Part shown: positions 45,207 to 53,986 of the stretch, piece after piece
How positions within the stretch are numbered: position 1 is the first letter of the stretch
Layout: each line of letters begins with the position of its first letter
Assembly: GCF_000744375.1 (NCBI RefSeq)
Contig: NZ_JQLU01000005.1
Location: 806,001 to 870,000 of the forward strand
Reading direction: 5' to 3'
DNA length: 64,000 nucleotides
From: Carnobacterium gallinarum DSM 4847
GTDB lineage: Bacteria > Bacillota > Bacilli > Lactobacillales > Carnobacteriaceae
Notes under the pieces: generated by a model
The model's database searches: none
What the model was told of the DNA's origin: nothing
The model's input: the letters and a program-made list of their open reading frames with translations, nothing else
Program-made: the position numbers and the translations under genes

Positions 45207-45251
45207 TAGTTCCTATACAATTATTCTACAAGAATAATTGTATAGGAACTA
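45207..45251 (-). promoter_or_regulatory. 21-bp perfect hairpin in the TerD transcript
   Basis: Arms 45207-45227 (TAGTTCCTATACAATTATTC then T) and 45231-45251 are exact reverse complements with loop ACA. No T-run follows on the minus strand, so it is not a normal terminator; mRNA processing, an operator or protection of the downstream mRNA are options. It is 26 bases before the second TerD start. Confidence 0.65.
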
Positions 45252-45297
45252 CGATCAAATATCATCAGCCTTCCGACGGATACTTGACTAAAATTGC

Positions 45298-45906
45298 TTA
45301 ACGATAAGACTCTAACATTTGTGTTAAGCTTGCTACATTCATACCGCTTCCAATTGCTGCAAATTTCCATTCATTTTCATGACGATACAATTCACCAGCT
45401 ACTAATCCAGTCAAACCTTGATAATTGTCTGTTAAGTTATAACGTGCAATTTCAACACCAGAATCATCCATAATACGAATAAACGCATTTTGAATCATAC
45501 CAAAATCTTGTCCACGTTTTTGCCCTTGATAGATATTTACAACAAAAACTATTTTATTGTATTTTGAATCGATTTTATTAAGAGAAACTTTAATGACTTC
45601 ATCGTCTCCCTCTCCTTCACCTGTTAAATTATCACCCTGATGAACAATTGCGCCATCAGCACTTTTTAAATTTCCAAAATAAACTACATCTTTTTTACCA
45701 ACAAAGCGATCATTTTGCAATAAAATAACAGACGCATCACAATCAATAGCTTGACCTTTTGAACCGCCACCAAACAAACCACTTAATAATCCACCGCCGC
45801 CTGATTTCGCTACCTCATCCCAACCAAGTCCTACAGTCAAGTTATTTAATGTCGGATTTGATTTAGTCAAATCGATTTTTTGACCCTTTGATAAATTAAT
45901 TGCCAT
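45298..45906 (-). CDS. TerD-family stress protein (first), with glycine-rich insert
   Basis: A 202-residue TerD-family protein starting [20 protein letters not shown]. It differs from the other two by a glycine-rich insert (KSGGGGLLSGLFGGGSKGQ, about residues 34-53) and a CDAS where others have DLDA, as in Bacillus YceC. The Ca2+ stretch HQGDNLTGEGEGDDEVI is intact. GGAGAG lies before ATG 45906. It is first in the leftward transcript and divergent from the YceG-like gene, so both Ter arms likely share a control region (45907-46118). Confidence 0.92.
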   Translation of the reverse strand: MAINLSKGQKIDLTKSNPTLNNLTVGLGWDEVAKSGGGGLLSGLFGGGSKGQAIDCDASVILLQNDRFVGKKDVVYFGNLKSADGAIVHQGDNLTGEGEGDDEVIKVSLNKIDSKYNKIVFVVNIYQGQKRGQDFGMIQNAFIRIMDDSGVEIARYNLTDNYQGLTGLVAGELYRHENEWKFAAIGSGMNVASLTQMLESYR

Positions 45907-46118
45907 CTCTATCGCTCTCCATTCTCTTTGTTATTATGCCCCTACATCTCTAATCAAGCTTATGGAAATATAATTTTTGTTGATTAGTTTGTATGTATTG
46001 GATATACTTTGATTATATCATATTCAAGTTTATTTTGTATTCTAATATTCCGTATATTTATTGTTTAAAACTGAAGTTATTATGAAAAAACTAACAAAAA
46101 GTTGAGGTGGATTATGTT
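45907..46118. promoter_or_regulatory. Shared divergent control region of the Ter island
   Basis: About 210 AT-rich bases between the leftward terD genes and the rightward yceG-like operon. TATAAT occurs on the minus strand near 46012-46020, but no well-spaced -35 was found. Promoters for both directions must be here; the regulator is not known. Confidence 0.5.
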
Positions 46119-47732
46119 ATGGAATTACGTCCGATTCCTCAAAATATTAACCAAATTGATTGGCAGGTAGAGTTCCCTATTCCCGTCTCTACAAGGATTG
46201 GATTTGAAAAATCAACTGACGAGATTAGTTACCCACAAATATATGGCGTTATTTTGGGTGTTCCTTTAGATGAATTCAGTTATAACGAATGGCTATATGA
46301 TTTAGTGTATGCCGACCATTCAAAAATTCATTTATTAAACGGAAATTTAGACAAACAAATTGATAATCAAGTATTCCAAGGTATCCAAAAACTGTTCAAT
46401 ACTCACCAGGAACAAAAAGGGCTAAGTCCAAATCGTTTTGTTGCATTTATGCAGGGAAATAATTTGCTACCTTTGAAAAACCATCCAGACCATTACCGTT
46501 ATTTAACTTTGAAATTTATTGATTTAATCACAATTTTTTCAGAAAATAATGGTGGTTTATTGCATCCAGATTTCAGACGCGTTGTCGTTGACTGTATCAA
46601 ATGGGGCTTTAATTATATTGACAAATGGTTGCAAGCAATTGACTTTCCAAATGAAATCCCTCAAGTGATTTGGTATGGGGCGGCTTCAAAAAGTGAGGTT
46701 TATTTTCTGATTTTACTGTATTTGCTTGGCTTTGATGTGTTAGTTTTCAATAGCGAGAAGAACAATATTTTCAAGGACTTAAAAGGAATTACTATTCCAA
46801 CTTTTGAGTATCCAAGTGAAATGCCCTTAGAACCTTTTCCTACTGAAAAACCAACAAGAAAATCGACAACTGCTAGAAAAGCATCCATGGAATTGAACAA
46901 AATTATGAATTCCGATGGTAGCTTATTATTAAAACCTTTTCAATTAAGAGAGTATTTGCCAGAAAGTATTACCTTGCAAACTACCTATGATGAAATCCGC
47001 ATTATTGGGAAGGAAAAAGCCTTTGTTCGCCCGAACTTCAAAGTGAAAAACGAACTTGTTGAGATTCCTACTTTATTCTCAAAAGTCTTGGGTATTTCTA
47101 CAGATCGCACTAAATATTGGCAAGATTTTTATGAATTAAAACAAAGCACTTCGTTAGTTGAAGTCATCAGAACTTTTCCGATTAAGCCAGAGATTAAAGG
47201 AAATCAGAAATTTCATTATCAATTCGCCTTAGAAAATGGACGCTTAAATCCAGAAAAAATCATTGAGTCGAATTGGTGGTTGCATAAAGAAGTATCAAAA
47301 GGAATGCAGTTAGCTTTAGCTAGCGGAATTAGCCGTTGTGTTGAAAAGGCTGATTTTTTGCCACAAGGAAAAGAAACGAAGGAAGATATCCAACTTTATC
47401 TTTTCTCTCAAGCAATGAATATCCCACCTGTAATTACAAAATTACTGCAGCAGTTTGATTACGCCCAAGACATTCCTAAAATAATGATTTATAATGACGG
47501 CAATAGTGGTATTTTCACTAGATCAGATGCTGCTTTGTTATTAATTTTAAATGAAATTGGATTTGATATTGTCATCTACAATCCAACGGGACAAAATGAT
47601 ATTGAGCTTTATATTGAAGCTAGTAAATTTGATAGTCACTGGCTGGACGAAGTTAGCTTTAATGAAACATTCCAGACTAGCGCCAAAGGAACAACTGCAC
47701 TAAAATCAATCTTTAATAAATTTGTTAAATAA
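46119..47732 (+). CDS. YceG-like component of the Ter/toxic-anion resistance system
   Basis: A 537-residue protein with two related halves; each contains a conserved segment of the form IPQVIWYGAASKSEVYFLIL / IPKIMIYNDGNSGIFTRSDA followed by GFDVLVFNSE / GFDIVIYNPT, as expected of Bacillus YceG (family YceG_bac). It starts MELRPIPQNINQIDW. Start ATG 46119 has GAGGTGG 8 bases upstream; the in-frame GTG 46107 is part of that site. Biochemical function unknown. Always found beside TelA and TerD in this kind of locus, here 15 bases before telA. Confidence 0.85.
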   Translation: MELRPIPQNINQIDWQVEFPIPVSTRIGFEKSTDEISYPQIYGVILGVPLDEFSYNEWLYDLVYADHSKIHLLNGNLDKQIDNQVFQGIQKLFNTHQEQKGLSPNRFVAFMQGNNLLPLKNHPDHYRYLTLKFIDLITIFSENNGGLLHPDFRRVVVDCIKWGFNYIDKWLQAIDFPNEIPQVIWYGAASKSEVYFLILLYLLGFDVLVFNSEKNNIFKDLKGITIPTFEYPSEMPLEPFPTEKPTRKSTTARKASMELNKIMNSDGSLLLKPFQLREYLPESITLQTTYDEIRIIGKEKAFVRPNFKVKNELVEIPTLFSKVLGISTDRTKYWQDFYELKQSTSLVEVIRTFPIKPEIKGNQKFHYQFALENGRLNPEKIIESNWWLHKEVSKGMQLALASGISRCVEKADFLPQGKETKEDIQLYLFSQAMNIPPVITKLLQQFDYAQDIPKIMIYNDGNSGIFTRSDAALLLILNEIGFDIVIYNPTGQNDIELYIEASKFDSHWLDEVSFNETFQTSAKGTTALKSIFNKFVK

Positions 47733-47747
47733 AAGGAGCCTAATAAA

Positions 47748-48851
47748 ATGGAAAACCAAGATATGAATGAATTAGTAGAAGTTGAAGTCGTTAGTGTTGA
47801 GAAAAAATTGTCTCAAGCAGAAGCTCAAAAAGAACAATTAAAAACGTTACCAGAAGTAATCAATATCAGCGGAAACATTGACATTAAAGATCAAATCTCA
47901 ATTTTAGAATTCGGAAAAGAGCCTGCGGAAGGCATTTCACAATTCTCAGGTCGTATTTTAAACAATATGAGTGTCGCAGAAACACAAAAATCAACGGTTA
48001 TGTTGACTCAACTTGGCAAAATCATGGATAAATTTGAACCAGAAGATTTTACTGAAGAAAAGAAAGGGTTCCTAGGCAAGCTTTTCGGTAAAGGGAAAGA
48101 TGTCATGGCAGCAATCATGGCTAAATACCAAACGATGGGCGGCGAAATCGAAGTCGTTTATACTGAAATCAAAAAATATGAAGTTAAAATGAAAAATAAT
48201 GTGCATATGCTAAATCAGCTAGCTGAAGAAAATATTCGCTATTATCTTGAATTAGAAAAATATATCGCTGCAGGTGAATTAATCGCTGAGAACCTAAGAA
48301 ACAATACCATTCCTCAATTACAAACACGAGTAAACAATGGCGAACAGATGGCTGGCATTGAGTTAAGTAAAATGACGGCCGCTTTAGAAATGATTGAACA
48401 ACGCATCTATGATTTAGAAATGGCGAAGCAAGTTTCATTACAAACCGGTCCACAAATCGATATGCTACAAAAAGGGAATGTTCGCTTAATCGGAAAAATC
48501 AACTCTGCCTTTGTTATTACGATTCCAGTATTTAAGAGTGCTTTGATTCAGGCAGTTGCCATTAAACAACAAAAAATGACGGCTGAAGCTATGACTGAAC
48601 TAGACAATCGCACAAATGAAATGTTATTGAAAAACGCTCAAAACATTTCACAAAACAGCATTGAAATTGCGAAATTATCTGGCGCACCAAGTATCAAGAT
48701 TGAAACAATGGAACAAACTTGGAGTACCATTATGAATGGTCTTGAAGAAACGAAACAAATCGAAGCTCAAAATATTGTTGAACGCGAAGCTGGTAGAAAA
48801 CGCCTGCTTGAACTACAAACAGACTATGAAGCACAAAAGCATAAAATGTAA
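47748..48851 (+). CDS. TelA-family toxic anion resistance protein (YceH-like)
   Basis: A 367-residue soluble, largely helical protein. The body (GRILNNMSVAETQKSTVMLT, GKGKDVMAAIMAKYQTMGGE, AGIELSKMTAALEMIEQRIY, SAFVITIPVFKSALIQAVAI) matches TelA/KlaA family proteins, which give tellurite and other resistance by an unknown, probably membrane-linked, route. AAAGGAGC precedes ATG 47748. It follows the YceG-like gene as in Bacillus yceGH. A hairpin of 12-base arms separates it from the nucleoside-like-metabolite module. Confidence 0.92.
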   Translation: MENQDMNELVEVEVVSVEKKLSQAEAQKEQLKTLPEVINISGNIDIKDQISILEFGKEPAEGISQFSGRILNNMSVAETQKSTVMLTQLGKIMDKFEPEDFTEEKKGFLGKLFGKGKDVMAAIMAKYQTMGGEIEVVYTEIKKYEVKMKNNVHMLNQLAEENIRYYLELEKYIAAGELIAENLRNNTIPQLQTRVNNGEQMAGIELSKMTAALEMIEQRIYDLEMAKQVSLQTGPQIDMLQKGNVRLIGKINSAFVITIPVFKSALIQAVAIKQQKMTAEAMTELDNRTNEMLLKNAQNISQNSIEIAKLSGAPSIKIETMEQTWSTIMNGLEETKQIEAQNIVEREAGRKRLLELQTDYEAQKHKM

Positions 48852-48872
48852 ACAGTAAAAAAAGAACCCTAT

Positions 48873-48914
48873 AAGAAGTTGATGTTGTCGGTTTAGACTA
48901 GGCATCAGCTTCTT
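48873..48914 (+). terminator. Hairpin between telA and the lyase gene
   Basis: Arms AAGAAGTTGATG (48873-48884) and CATCAGCTTCTT (48903-48914), one G-U pair, loop 18 bases, followed by TACTTTAATG. It would be a weak terminator that lowers expression of the downstream module. Confidence 0.55.
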
Positions 48915-48949
48915 TACTTTAATGAATCGGACGAATGGAGGCACATATC

Positions 48950-50182
48950 ATGAAACATTTTAATTATTTAACTGCGCAAGATAAAGAAACTATTTTCTAC
49001 AAGGAACCTCAAACTATTAAAATTAGCCATGCTCCTGATTTAACGACACACTCTTCAAAATATGATAAAGCACTACTTGCAAATGCTCTTGGAGCAGCTA
49101 TGTATATGCCGGGAAACAGAGAAGATATTGCCAAATTAATTATCACTCAACGTTATTCAGCGACTACTTATATCCTTTGTTTAGAAGACAGTATTGGCGA
49201 TATGAGTTTAGATGTTGCGGAAGCCAATTTAATAGAACAACTGACTTTAATCCAAGAACATTTTTCAACTCAAACTTCTGCAGAACAAGCCAATAATCCT
49301 GCTTTATTTGTCCGAATCCGCACGCCGGAACATCTACGTGCTTTTAGCGAAAAACTGGGAACACTCATAAAAATAATTAATGGATTCGCTATGCCCAAGG
49401 CGGATAACGAAAGCATTGAAGGTTATTTTACTAGCTTAATTGAGGTTTCCCAAAAAGCCGGAACTTGGCTGTGGGGAATGCCTATTTTAGAATCAAAAAA
49501 CCTTATGATTCGTCGCACTAGAGAACAGGAATTAAATCAGCTTTATGATTATTTGACTCAGCCTGAAATCGAGAAATATGTTTTAGCTATTCGATTAGGT
49601 GCTACCGATATGTGCGGTTTATTTGGTGTACGCCGTAGTATTGATTCTACTATTTATGATGTTTCTGTAATGCGTGATTTTATGACAGATGTCTTGAATT
49701 ATTTTACAATGGATCGCCGCTTTGTTGTGACAGGCTGTGTGTGGGAATTTTTCAGCAAACGTCCTCGAATGTTAAAACCACTTTTGCGGGAAACGCCTTT
49801 CGCAGATAAGCTAGGAAAAGACGGACAACTGATTCGCAAGTCCTTAATTTCTGAAGCAAATGATGGTCTGATTCATGAGGTTATGTTTGATAAACAAAAT
49901 GGGATTATGGGAAAAACGTGTATTCATCCCACTCATATTGTCCCTGTTAATAGTCAATTGGTTGTACCAAAAGAAGAATATTACGATGCGAAACGCATAC
50001 TAGATAGTACCAATGGCGAGGTTGGCGTTTTCAAAAGTGAAAAAGGAAATAAAATGAATGAAGTCAAACCGCATTTACTTTGGGCTAATCAAGTCATGCG
50101 ACGAGCTGAAATTTATGGTGTTTTTAACGATGAAAAAGACTTTGTCGATTTATTAATTGCAGAATATTTAAGTGAGGATTAA
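48950..50182 (+). CDS. HpcH/HpaI-CitE-like C-C bond lyase of the Ter module
   Basis: A 410-residue TIM-barrel protein of the citrate-lyase-beta-like family found in Ter operons. CitE-like residues: YILCLEDSIGDMSLDVAE (acidic metal ligand), ALFVRIRTPEHLRAF (Arg), GFAMPKADNES, LAIRLGATDMCGLFGVRRS and GKTCIHPTHIVPVN (His). It may form or cleave a C-C bond in the predicted nucleoside-like product. Start ATG 48950 lies after GGAGG; the in-frame ATG 48935 is just before that site and is rejected. The PRTase gene starts 2 bases after its stop. Confidence 0.87.
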   Translation: MKHFNYLTAQDKETIFYKEPQTIKISHAPDLTTHSSKYDKALLANALGAAMYMPGNREDIAKLIITQRYSATTYILCLEDSIGDMSLDVAEANLIEQLTLIQEHFSTQTSAEQANNPALFVRIRTPEHLRAFSEKLGTLIKIINGFAMPKADNESIEGYFTSLIEVSQKAGTWLWGMPILESKNLMIRRTREQELNQLYDYLTQPEIEKYVLAIRLGATDMCGLFGVRRSIDSTIYDVSVMRDFMTDVLNYFTMDRRFVVTGCVWEFFSKRPRMLKPLLRETPFADKLGKDGQLIRKSLISEANDGLIHEVMFDKQNGIMGKTCIHPTHIVPVNSQLVVPKEEYYDAKRILDSTNGEVGVFKSEKGNKMNEVKPHLLWANQVMRRAEIYGVFNDEKDFVDLLIAEYLSED

Positions 50183-50184
50183 AC

Positions 50185-51555
50185 ATGAGTAAACAACAGA
50201 TTTATACAGTCGCCGAAGGTCTGGATATCCAAGTAACCCTTACAGAAAATCCATTTCAAATTGAACCAACGGCTTTATTTAGAATGGCGGCTCGCATCAA
50301 CAAAAAACGCAATTTTCTTTTTGTGAGTCCTGTTTTAGGGAAGCATTTGCCTGTCAACCCAGCAATTCCTTTACTAGTTGGACGTGCTTTAGCTTTGATT
50401 TATGGTGACTGTTATCAAGAACAACAAGCCGTCATCCGTGAAACATTAAATCAGATTGATGCACCATTTAATTTTAATCAGGCGGACTTGCCACAGATAA
50501 ATCTTAGTAAACCGGTCACTATTATTGGCTTTTGTGAAACAGCAACCGCATTGGGACAAGCTTTTTTTGAAAGCTTTGCCTCACCTGCAACATATATTCA
50601 CACAACTCGAGAACAACTAGGCGAAGATATTGCACCGTTGCTTTCTTTTGAAGAGGAGCATAGTCACGCCACTGCTCATAAAGTTTATGCTAGTGATCCA
50701 AGCTTTTTTCAACATACAAACGAGATTATTTTAGTGGATGATGAAGTGACTACTGGAAAGACAAATTTAAATATTATTCGCGATATCGTCAGAGCATTTC
50801 CTCATAAAAAAATTTTTTCAATTATTTCTATTTTGGACTGGCGTAATGAATCCCATCAGCAAGCAGTTCGTGACTTGGAACAAGAATTAGAAATCACCAT
50901 TAAGGAATACGCTCTGTTAAAAGGTTTAGTAACTGAAATCGGTCAGCCTACTTCTTTGACAGAAGAGTCTTTAGTGACTGCCGCTGATTTAACTAGTCAA
51001 TTACAGCCAACCTTGATTGAACAGCAAAATTTATGGAATTTCCCTAAAATTCAACTTGGAAGTGCAAATGACGTTGCTGTGAACTTGCCTTATTTGGAAG
51101 CCACTGGACGTTTTGGAATAAACAATCAACAAAACTATGTTATTCTTGAAAAAATAGAACGTCTTGGAAATTATCTGCAGGAAATACGAACGGCTGGCAA
51201 TTGTTTAGTTCTAGGAACTGGAGAATTTATGTATTTGCCTATGCGGATTGCTAGCTTTATGGGCGAACAGGTCTTTTTTCATGCTACAACAAGAAGCCCT
51301 ATTTTAAGCCGTTCCTTACCAAATTACCCTATTTTTAACAAGAGAAGTTTTTCAGGAATTGAACAACCTGGGGCAAGAAACTTTGTTTATACGATTCCAG
51401 AAAATCATTATCAAGATATCTTCGTTATGCTAGAACGCATTTTAGATAAAACTGGATTAATGGAATTAAATCAACAATTAGCCACTTGTAAAGCAACTAA
51501 CCTTTATTTCTTAGATTTTTCCACAAATACACTTTATCGTTCACAAAACTATTAG
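50185..51555 (+). CDS. PRTase/TRSP-domain protein of the Ter module
   Basis: A 456-residue two-domain protein. The N-terminal half has a phosphoribosyltransferase fold with the PRPP-binding loop NEIILVDDEVTTGKTNLNII at about residues 185-204 and TIIGFCETATALGQAF before it. The C-terminal half (about 330-456, GNCLVLGTGEFMYLPMRIAS, FFHATTRSPILSRSLPNYPI) is the TRSP domain seen in Ter operons. Predicted to make a base-phosphoribose link in an unknown metabolite. Tightly packed with its neighbours (2 bases before, 12 bases after), clearly in one operon. Confidence 0.88.
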   Translation: MSKQQIYTVAEGLDIQVTLTENPFQIEPTALFRMAARINKKRNFLFVSPVLGKHLPVNPAIPLLVGRALALIYGDCYQEQQAVIRETLNQIDAPFNFNQADLPQINLSKPVTIIGFCETATALGQAFFESFASPATYIHTTREQLGEDIAPLLSFEEEHSHATAHKVYASDPSFFQHTNEIILVDDEVTTGKTNLNIIRDIVRAFPHKKIFSIISILDWRNESHQQAVRDLEQELEITIKEYALLKGLVTEIGQPTSLTEESLVTAADLTSQLQPTLIEQQNLWNFPKIQLGSANDVAVNLPYLEATGRFGINNQQNYVILEKIERLGNYLQEIRTAGNCLVLGTGEFMYLPMRIASFMGEQVFFHATTRSPILSRSLPNYPIFNKRSFSGIEQPGARNFVYTIPENHYQDIFVMLERILDKTGLMELNQQLATCKATNLYFLDFSTNTLYRSQNY

Positions 51556-51567
51556 GAGCTGATCTGT

Positions 51568-52725
51568 ATGAAACCATTTATTAAGGGAAGTTATTCTGAT
51601 GATGATGTTATTTTTCTTTTACAGGATATTAGCAAAAATGTTGCTGAAATCGCTACTGCTGAACGAGAAAAACTGATTCAGTCTGGGATTCATTATTCAG
51701 AGATGCTACCTGTTGAATATCAACCAACTGCTGAATATATAGCTTTATTCAAAGAAACCTTGGCAGATTCCGCGACACGTATTGCTTTATCTGTTGGAAT
51801 TGTTGCAGAAAAAATTATTACTGATAAACTAAAAAATTACAATGATGATTTAGATCAAGTCTTTGCTAATCTTGTGTTAGTCAGCTTAGCTCGTGCAGGC
51901 ACACCGATTGGCGTTCTCGTTAAACGTTATTTTAAATTCGTCTATCACGTAGATATTCCCCATTATTCTATCTCGATTATTCGTGGACGCGGCATTGATG
52001 AAGTGGCTTTAGATTATATTTATCAACAATCCGCAACTGCTGATATTCAATTTATCGATGGCTGGACTGGCAAAGGTGCCATTACAAAAGAATTAACCGA
52101 AGCCTGTATGCAGTATAATCAAGCTCACCAGCTAAGCCAGCCTCTTTCTGATAAATTAGCCGTCCTAGCTGATACCGGTAGCTGTACGACCCTTTTTGGG
52201 ACTAGAGATGACTTTCTGATTCCAAGCGCATGCTTAAATTCAACTGTTTCAGGATTAGTTAGCCGCACTGTTTTGAATGAACATTTCATTAAGCCTGGAG
52301 AAGTCCATGGCGCTAAATATTATCAAGAATTTGAAGACTTAGATTTATCCAACGACTATGTTGACGCCATTATGGAAGCTTTTCGTCAAAATCAAACTGA
52401 GATTGAGGAACAAATTGCTAAAAGCTTAGCTAGCTGGGATCCCGATGAAATTCCTGATTGGGCTGGTATGAAGGCCATTGAACAAATGAAAATTGATTTT
52501 CATTATGACAGCATTCATTTCATTAAACCTGGGGTTGGAGAAACTACCCGTGTGTTACTGCGTCGAGTACCAGAAAAATTATTGATTAATCCTGAACGTA
52601 AAAACGATTTGCGGCATATTTTATTACTAGCAAAAGAACTACACGTTCCTGTTGAAGAGTATCATAATATGCCCTACTCATGCTGCGGCTTAATTAAACA
52701 ACAAGCTGGAGAGAAAGAAGTATGA
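51568..52725 (+). CDS. StiP-like protein of the Ter module
   Basis: A 385-residue protein of the family named cysteine protease StiP in databases. It starts MKPFIKGSYSDDDVIFLLQD and holds VSLARAGTPIGVLVKRYF, HYSISIIRGRGIDEVALDYI, FIDGWTGKGAITKELTEAC and a Cys-rich end NMPYSCCGLI. The middle GWTGKG and ARAGTP segments look more like a PRTase/Rossmann-type nucleotide site than a protease, which is also how comparative analyses of Ter operons read it. Part of the putative nucleoside-like metabolite pathway. Overlaps the HAD gene by 4 bases (ATGA). Confidence 0.85.
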   Translation: MKPFIKGSYSDDDVIFLLQDISKNVAEIATAEREKLIQSGIHYSEMLPVEYQPTAEYIALFKETLADSATRIALSVGIVAEKIITDKLKNYNDDLDQVFANLVLVSLARAGTPIGVLVKRYFKFVYHVDIPHYSISIIRGRGIDEVALDYIYQQSATADIQFIDGWTGKGAITKELTEACMQYNQAHQLSQPLSDKLAVLADTGSCTTLFGTRDDFLIPSACLNSTVSGLVSRTVLNEHFIKPGEVHGAKYYQEFEDLDLSNDYVDAIMEAFRQNQTEIEEQIAKSLASWDPDEIPDWAGMKAIEQMKIDFHYDSIHFIKPGVGETTRVLLRRVPEKLLINPERKNDLRHILLLAKELHVPVEEYHNMPYSCCGLIKQQAGEKEV

Positions 52726-53498
52726 AAAAAGTTCTCTTTACTGATCTAGACGGAACTATTCTTTTTTCTAAAAACTCATTACCAGCGGATTTATCTGATG
52801 AAAATTGCGAAATTATTGAAACCTATTCAAATGGACAGCATGGGTATATGGAACGTCAAACATGGGCTTATCTAGCAAATTGGTCAATCAATAATTATCT
52901 GATTCCTGTTACCACCCGCTCCACTGAGCAATATCAACGTTTAGAAACCGGTTTAGCTGTCTTTAATTTGCCTTACGCACTCACTAGCAATGGCGGCAAT
53001 CTTTACCGCTTTGGACAATTAGATGAATCTTGGCATCAAGACATTCGTCTATCCTTAGCAAATGAATTAAAAGTAGCTAGCGATGCATTGACGGTTGTAA
53101 AACAATTCGTTCCAGCTGAGTTCATTCGCAAAATCAAGCAAATTGATACACTCTATTTTTGTCTGTTAGTCGTTGAACGTATTTGGGAATCTGAACGAAT
53201 TCGAGAAGTAAACCAGCTATTGCAGCCTTTAAACTGGCATGCTTATTTTCAACATAAAAAGCTCTATGTACTGCCTATTCCTTTGTCTAAAGAAAATGCT
53301 ATTAAAAAACTCAAAAAAGAATGGTCATCTCAGGATATCAAAATCCATAAAACATTGGCTATGGGAGATACAACTATGGACTATCACATGTTGCTTCAAC
53401 AAGAGAACTATCTTTACTTTGGAATAGCTGATAGCCTGCATTTTAAACTACGAAACACACCGTATTCATTTAAATCCATTCAAGCCTTTCTAGATTAA
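52722..53498 (+). CDS. HAD phosphatase of the Ter module
   Basis: A 258-residue HAD hydrolase. Motif I VLFTDLDGTILFSKNSLP with nucleophile Asp 8, motif II IPVTTRSTEQY, Lys in PLSKENAIKKLKKEW and motif IV HKTLAMGDTTMDYHML. As the last gene of the module, overlapping StiP by 4 bases, it probably removes a phosphate from the metabolite made by the lyase and PRTases. It is unlike the two Cof-type HAD proteins elsewhere in the window. A 22-bp terminator includes its stop codon. Confidence 0.85.
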   Translation: MKKVLFTDLDGTILFSKNSLPADLSDENCEIIETYSNGQHGYMERQTWAYLANWSINNYLIPVTTRSTEQYQRLETGLAVFNLPYALTSNGGNLYRFGQLDESWHQDIRLSLANELKVASDALTVVKQFVPAEFIRKIKQIDTLYFCLLVVERIWESERIREVNQLLQPLNWHAYFQHKKLYVLPIPLSKENAIKKLKKEWSSQDIKIHKTLAMGDTTMDYHMLLQQENYLYFGIADSLHFKLRNTPYSFKSIQAFLD

Positions 53499-53547
53499 AA
53501 ACCGTCCTAACCTCCAAAATAATGGGGTTAGGACGGTTTTTAATCTA
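53491..53547. terminator. Bidirectional terminator after the Ter module
   Basis: Twenty-two-base exact arms 53491-53512 (TAGATTAAAAACCGTCCTAA then CC) and 53526-53547, loop 13 bases, with T/A-runs inside the stem. It overlaps the HAD stop codon and precedes the convergent Nudix gene. Confidence 0.92.
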
Positions 53548-53551
53548 GAGT

Positions 53552-53986
53552 TTAATTACGGTCAAAGCTCATTAATTTCAAACTCTTTAGATAGGCTTGA
53601 ACTTTTTCAAAATTCTCTTGATTTTTTTTATAGAAGGGTAAAGCCTTTACTTCATCAGCAGTTAGCCATTTACTTTCAAGATAACTCTTAGAAATTGAGA
53701 CAGATTGAATATCCGTCAGGCTGACATAGACATTTTTATTGATGACAGGCGCAGATTCTTTCTTTAATTGCTGTTTACATAAGTAGAACGTTTTAGTTAC
53801 ATTCACTTTCAATTGGATTTCTTTCTGAACTGCACGCTTCGTTGCCACAAGAGGTGTTTCGTCCCCCACGACGTCCCCACTAACTGGCTTCCAAAAAAGC
53901 GTATTCTCTTCTTCAATAGACAACATTAAAAATTTTTTCATTTTGTAGTGATAAATCCAACACTCAATACTATTTTTTATTTCCAT
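53552..53986 (-). CDS. Nudix-fold protein with degenerate Nudix box
   Basis: A 144-residue Nudix-like protein. The box, canonical form GX5EX7REUXEEXGU, is here GDVVGDE-TPLVATK-RAVQKEIQL: G and the first Glu are kept, but RE is RA and the EE pair is KE. The metal-binding Glu pair is therefore incomplete, and pyrophosphatase activity is doubtful. The start SIECWIYHYKMKKFLMLS and C-terminal SKWLTADEVKALPFY are normal for the family. ATG 53986 follows GAAGGG. Single gene; could be a nucleotide-binding protein or a decaying hydrolase. Confidence 0.75.
   Translation of the reverse strand: MEIKNSIECWIYHYKMKKFLMLSIEEENTLFWKPVSGDVVGDETPLVATKRAVQKEIQLKVNVTKTFYLCKQQLKKESAPVINKNVYVSLTDIQSVSISKSYLESKWLTADEVKALPFYKKNQENFEKVQAYLKSLKLMSFDRN

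Noticed and set aside
53239-53427. 62-codon ORF within the HAD gene of the Ter module
   Set aside because: Alternative-frame shadow of the HAD coding sequence with no ribosome site.
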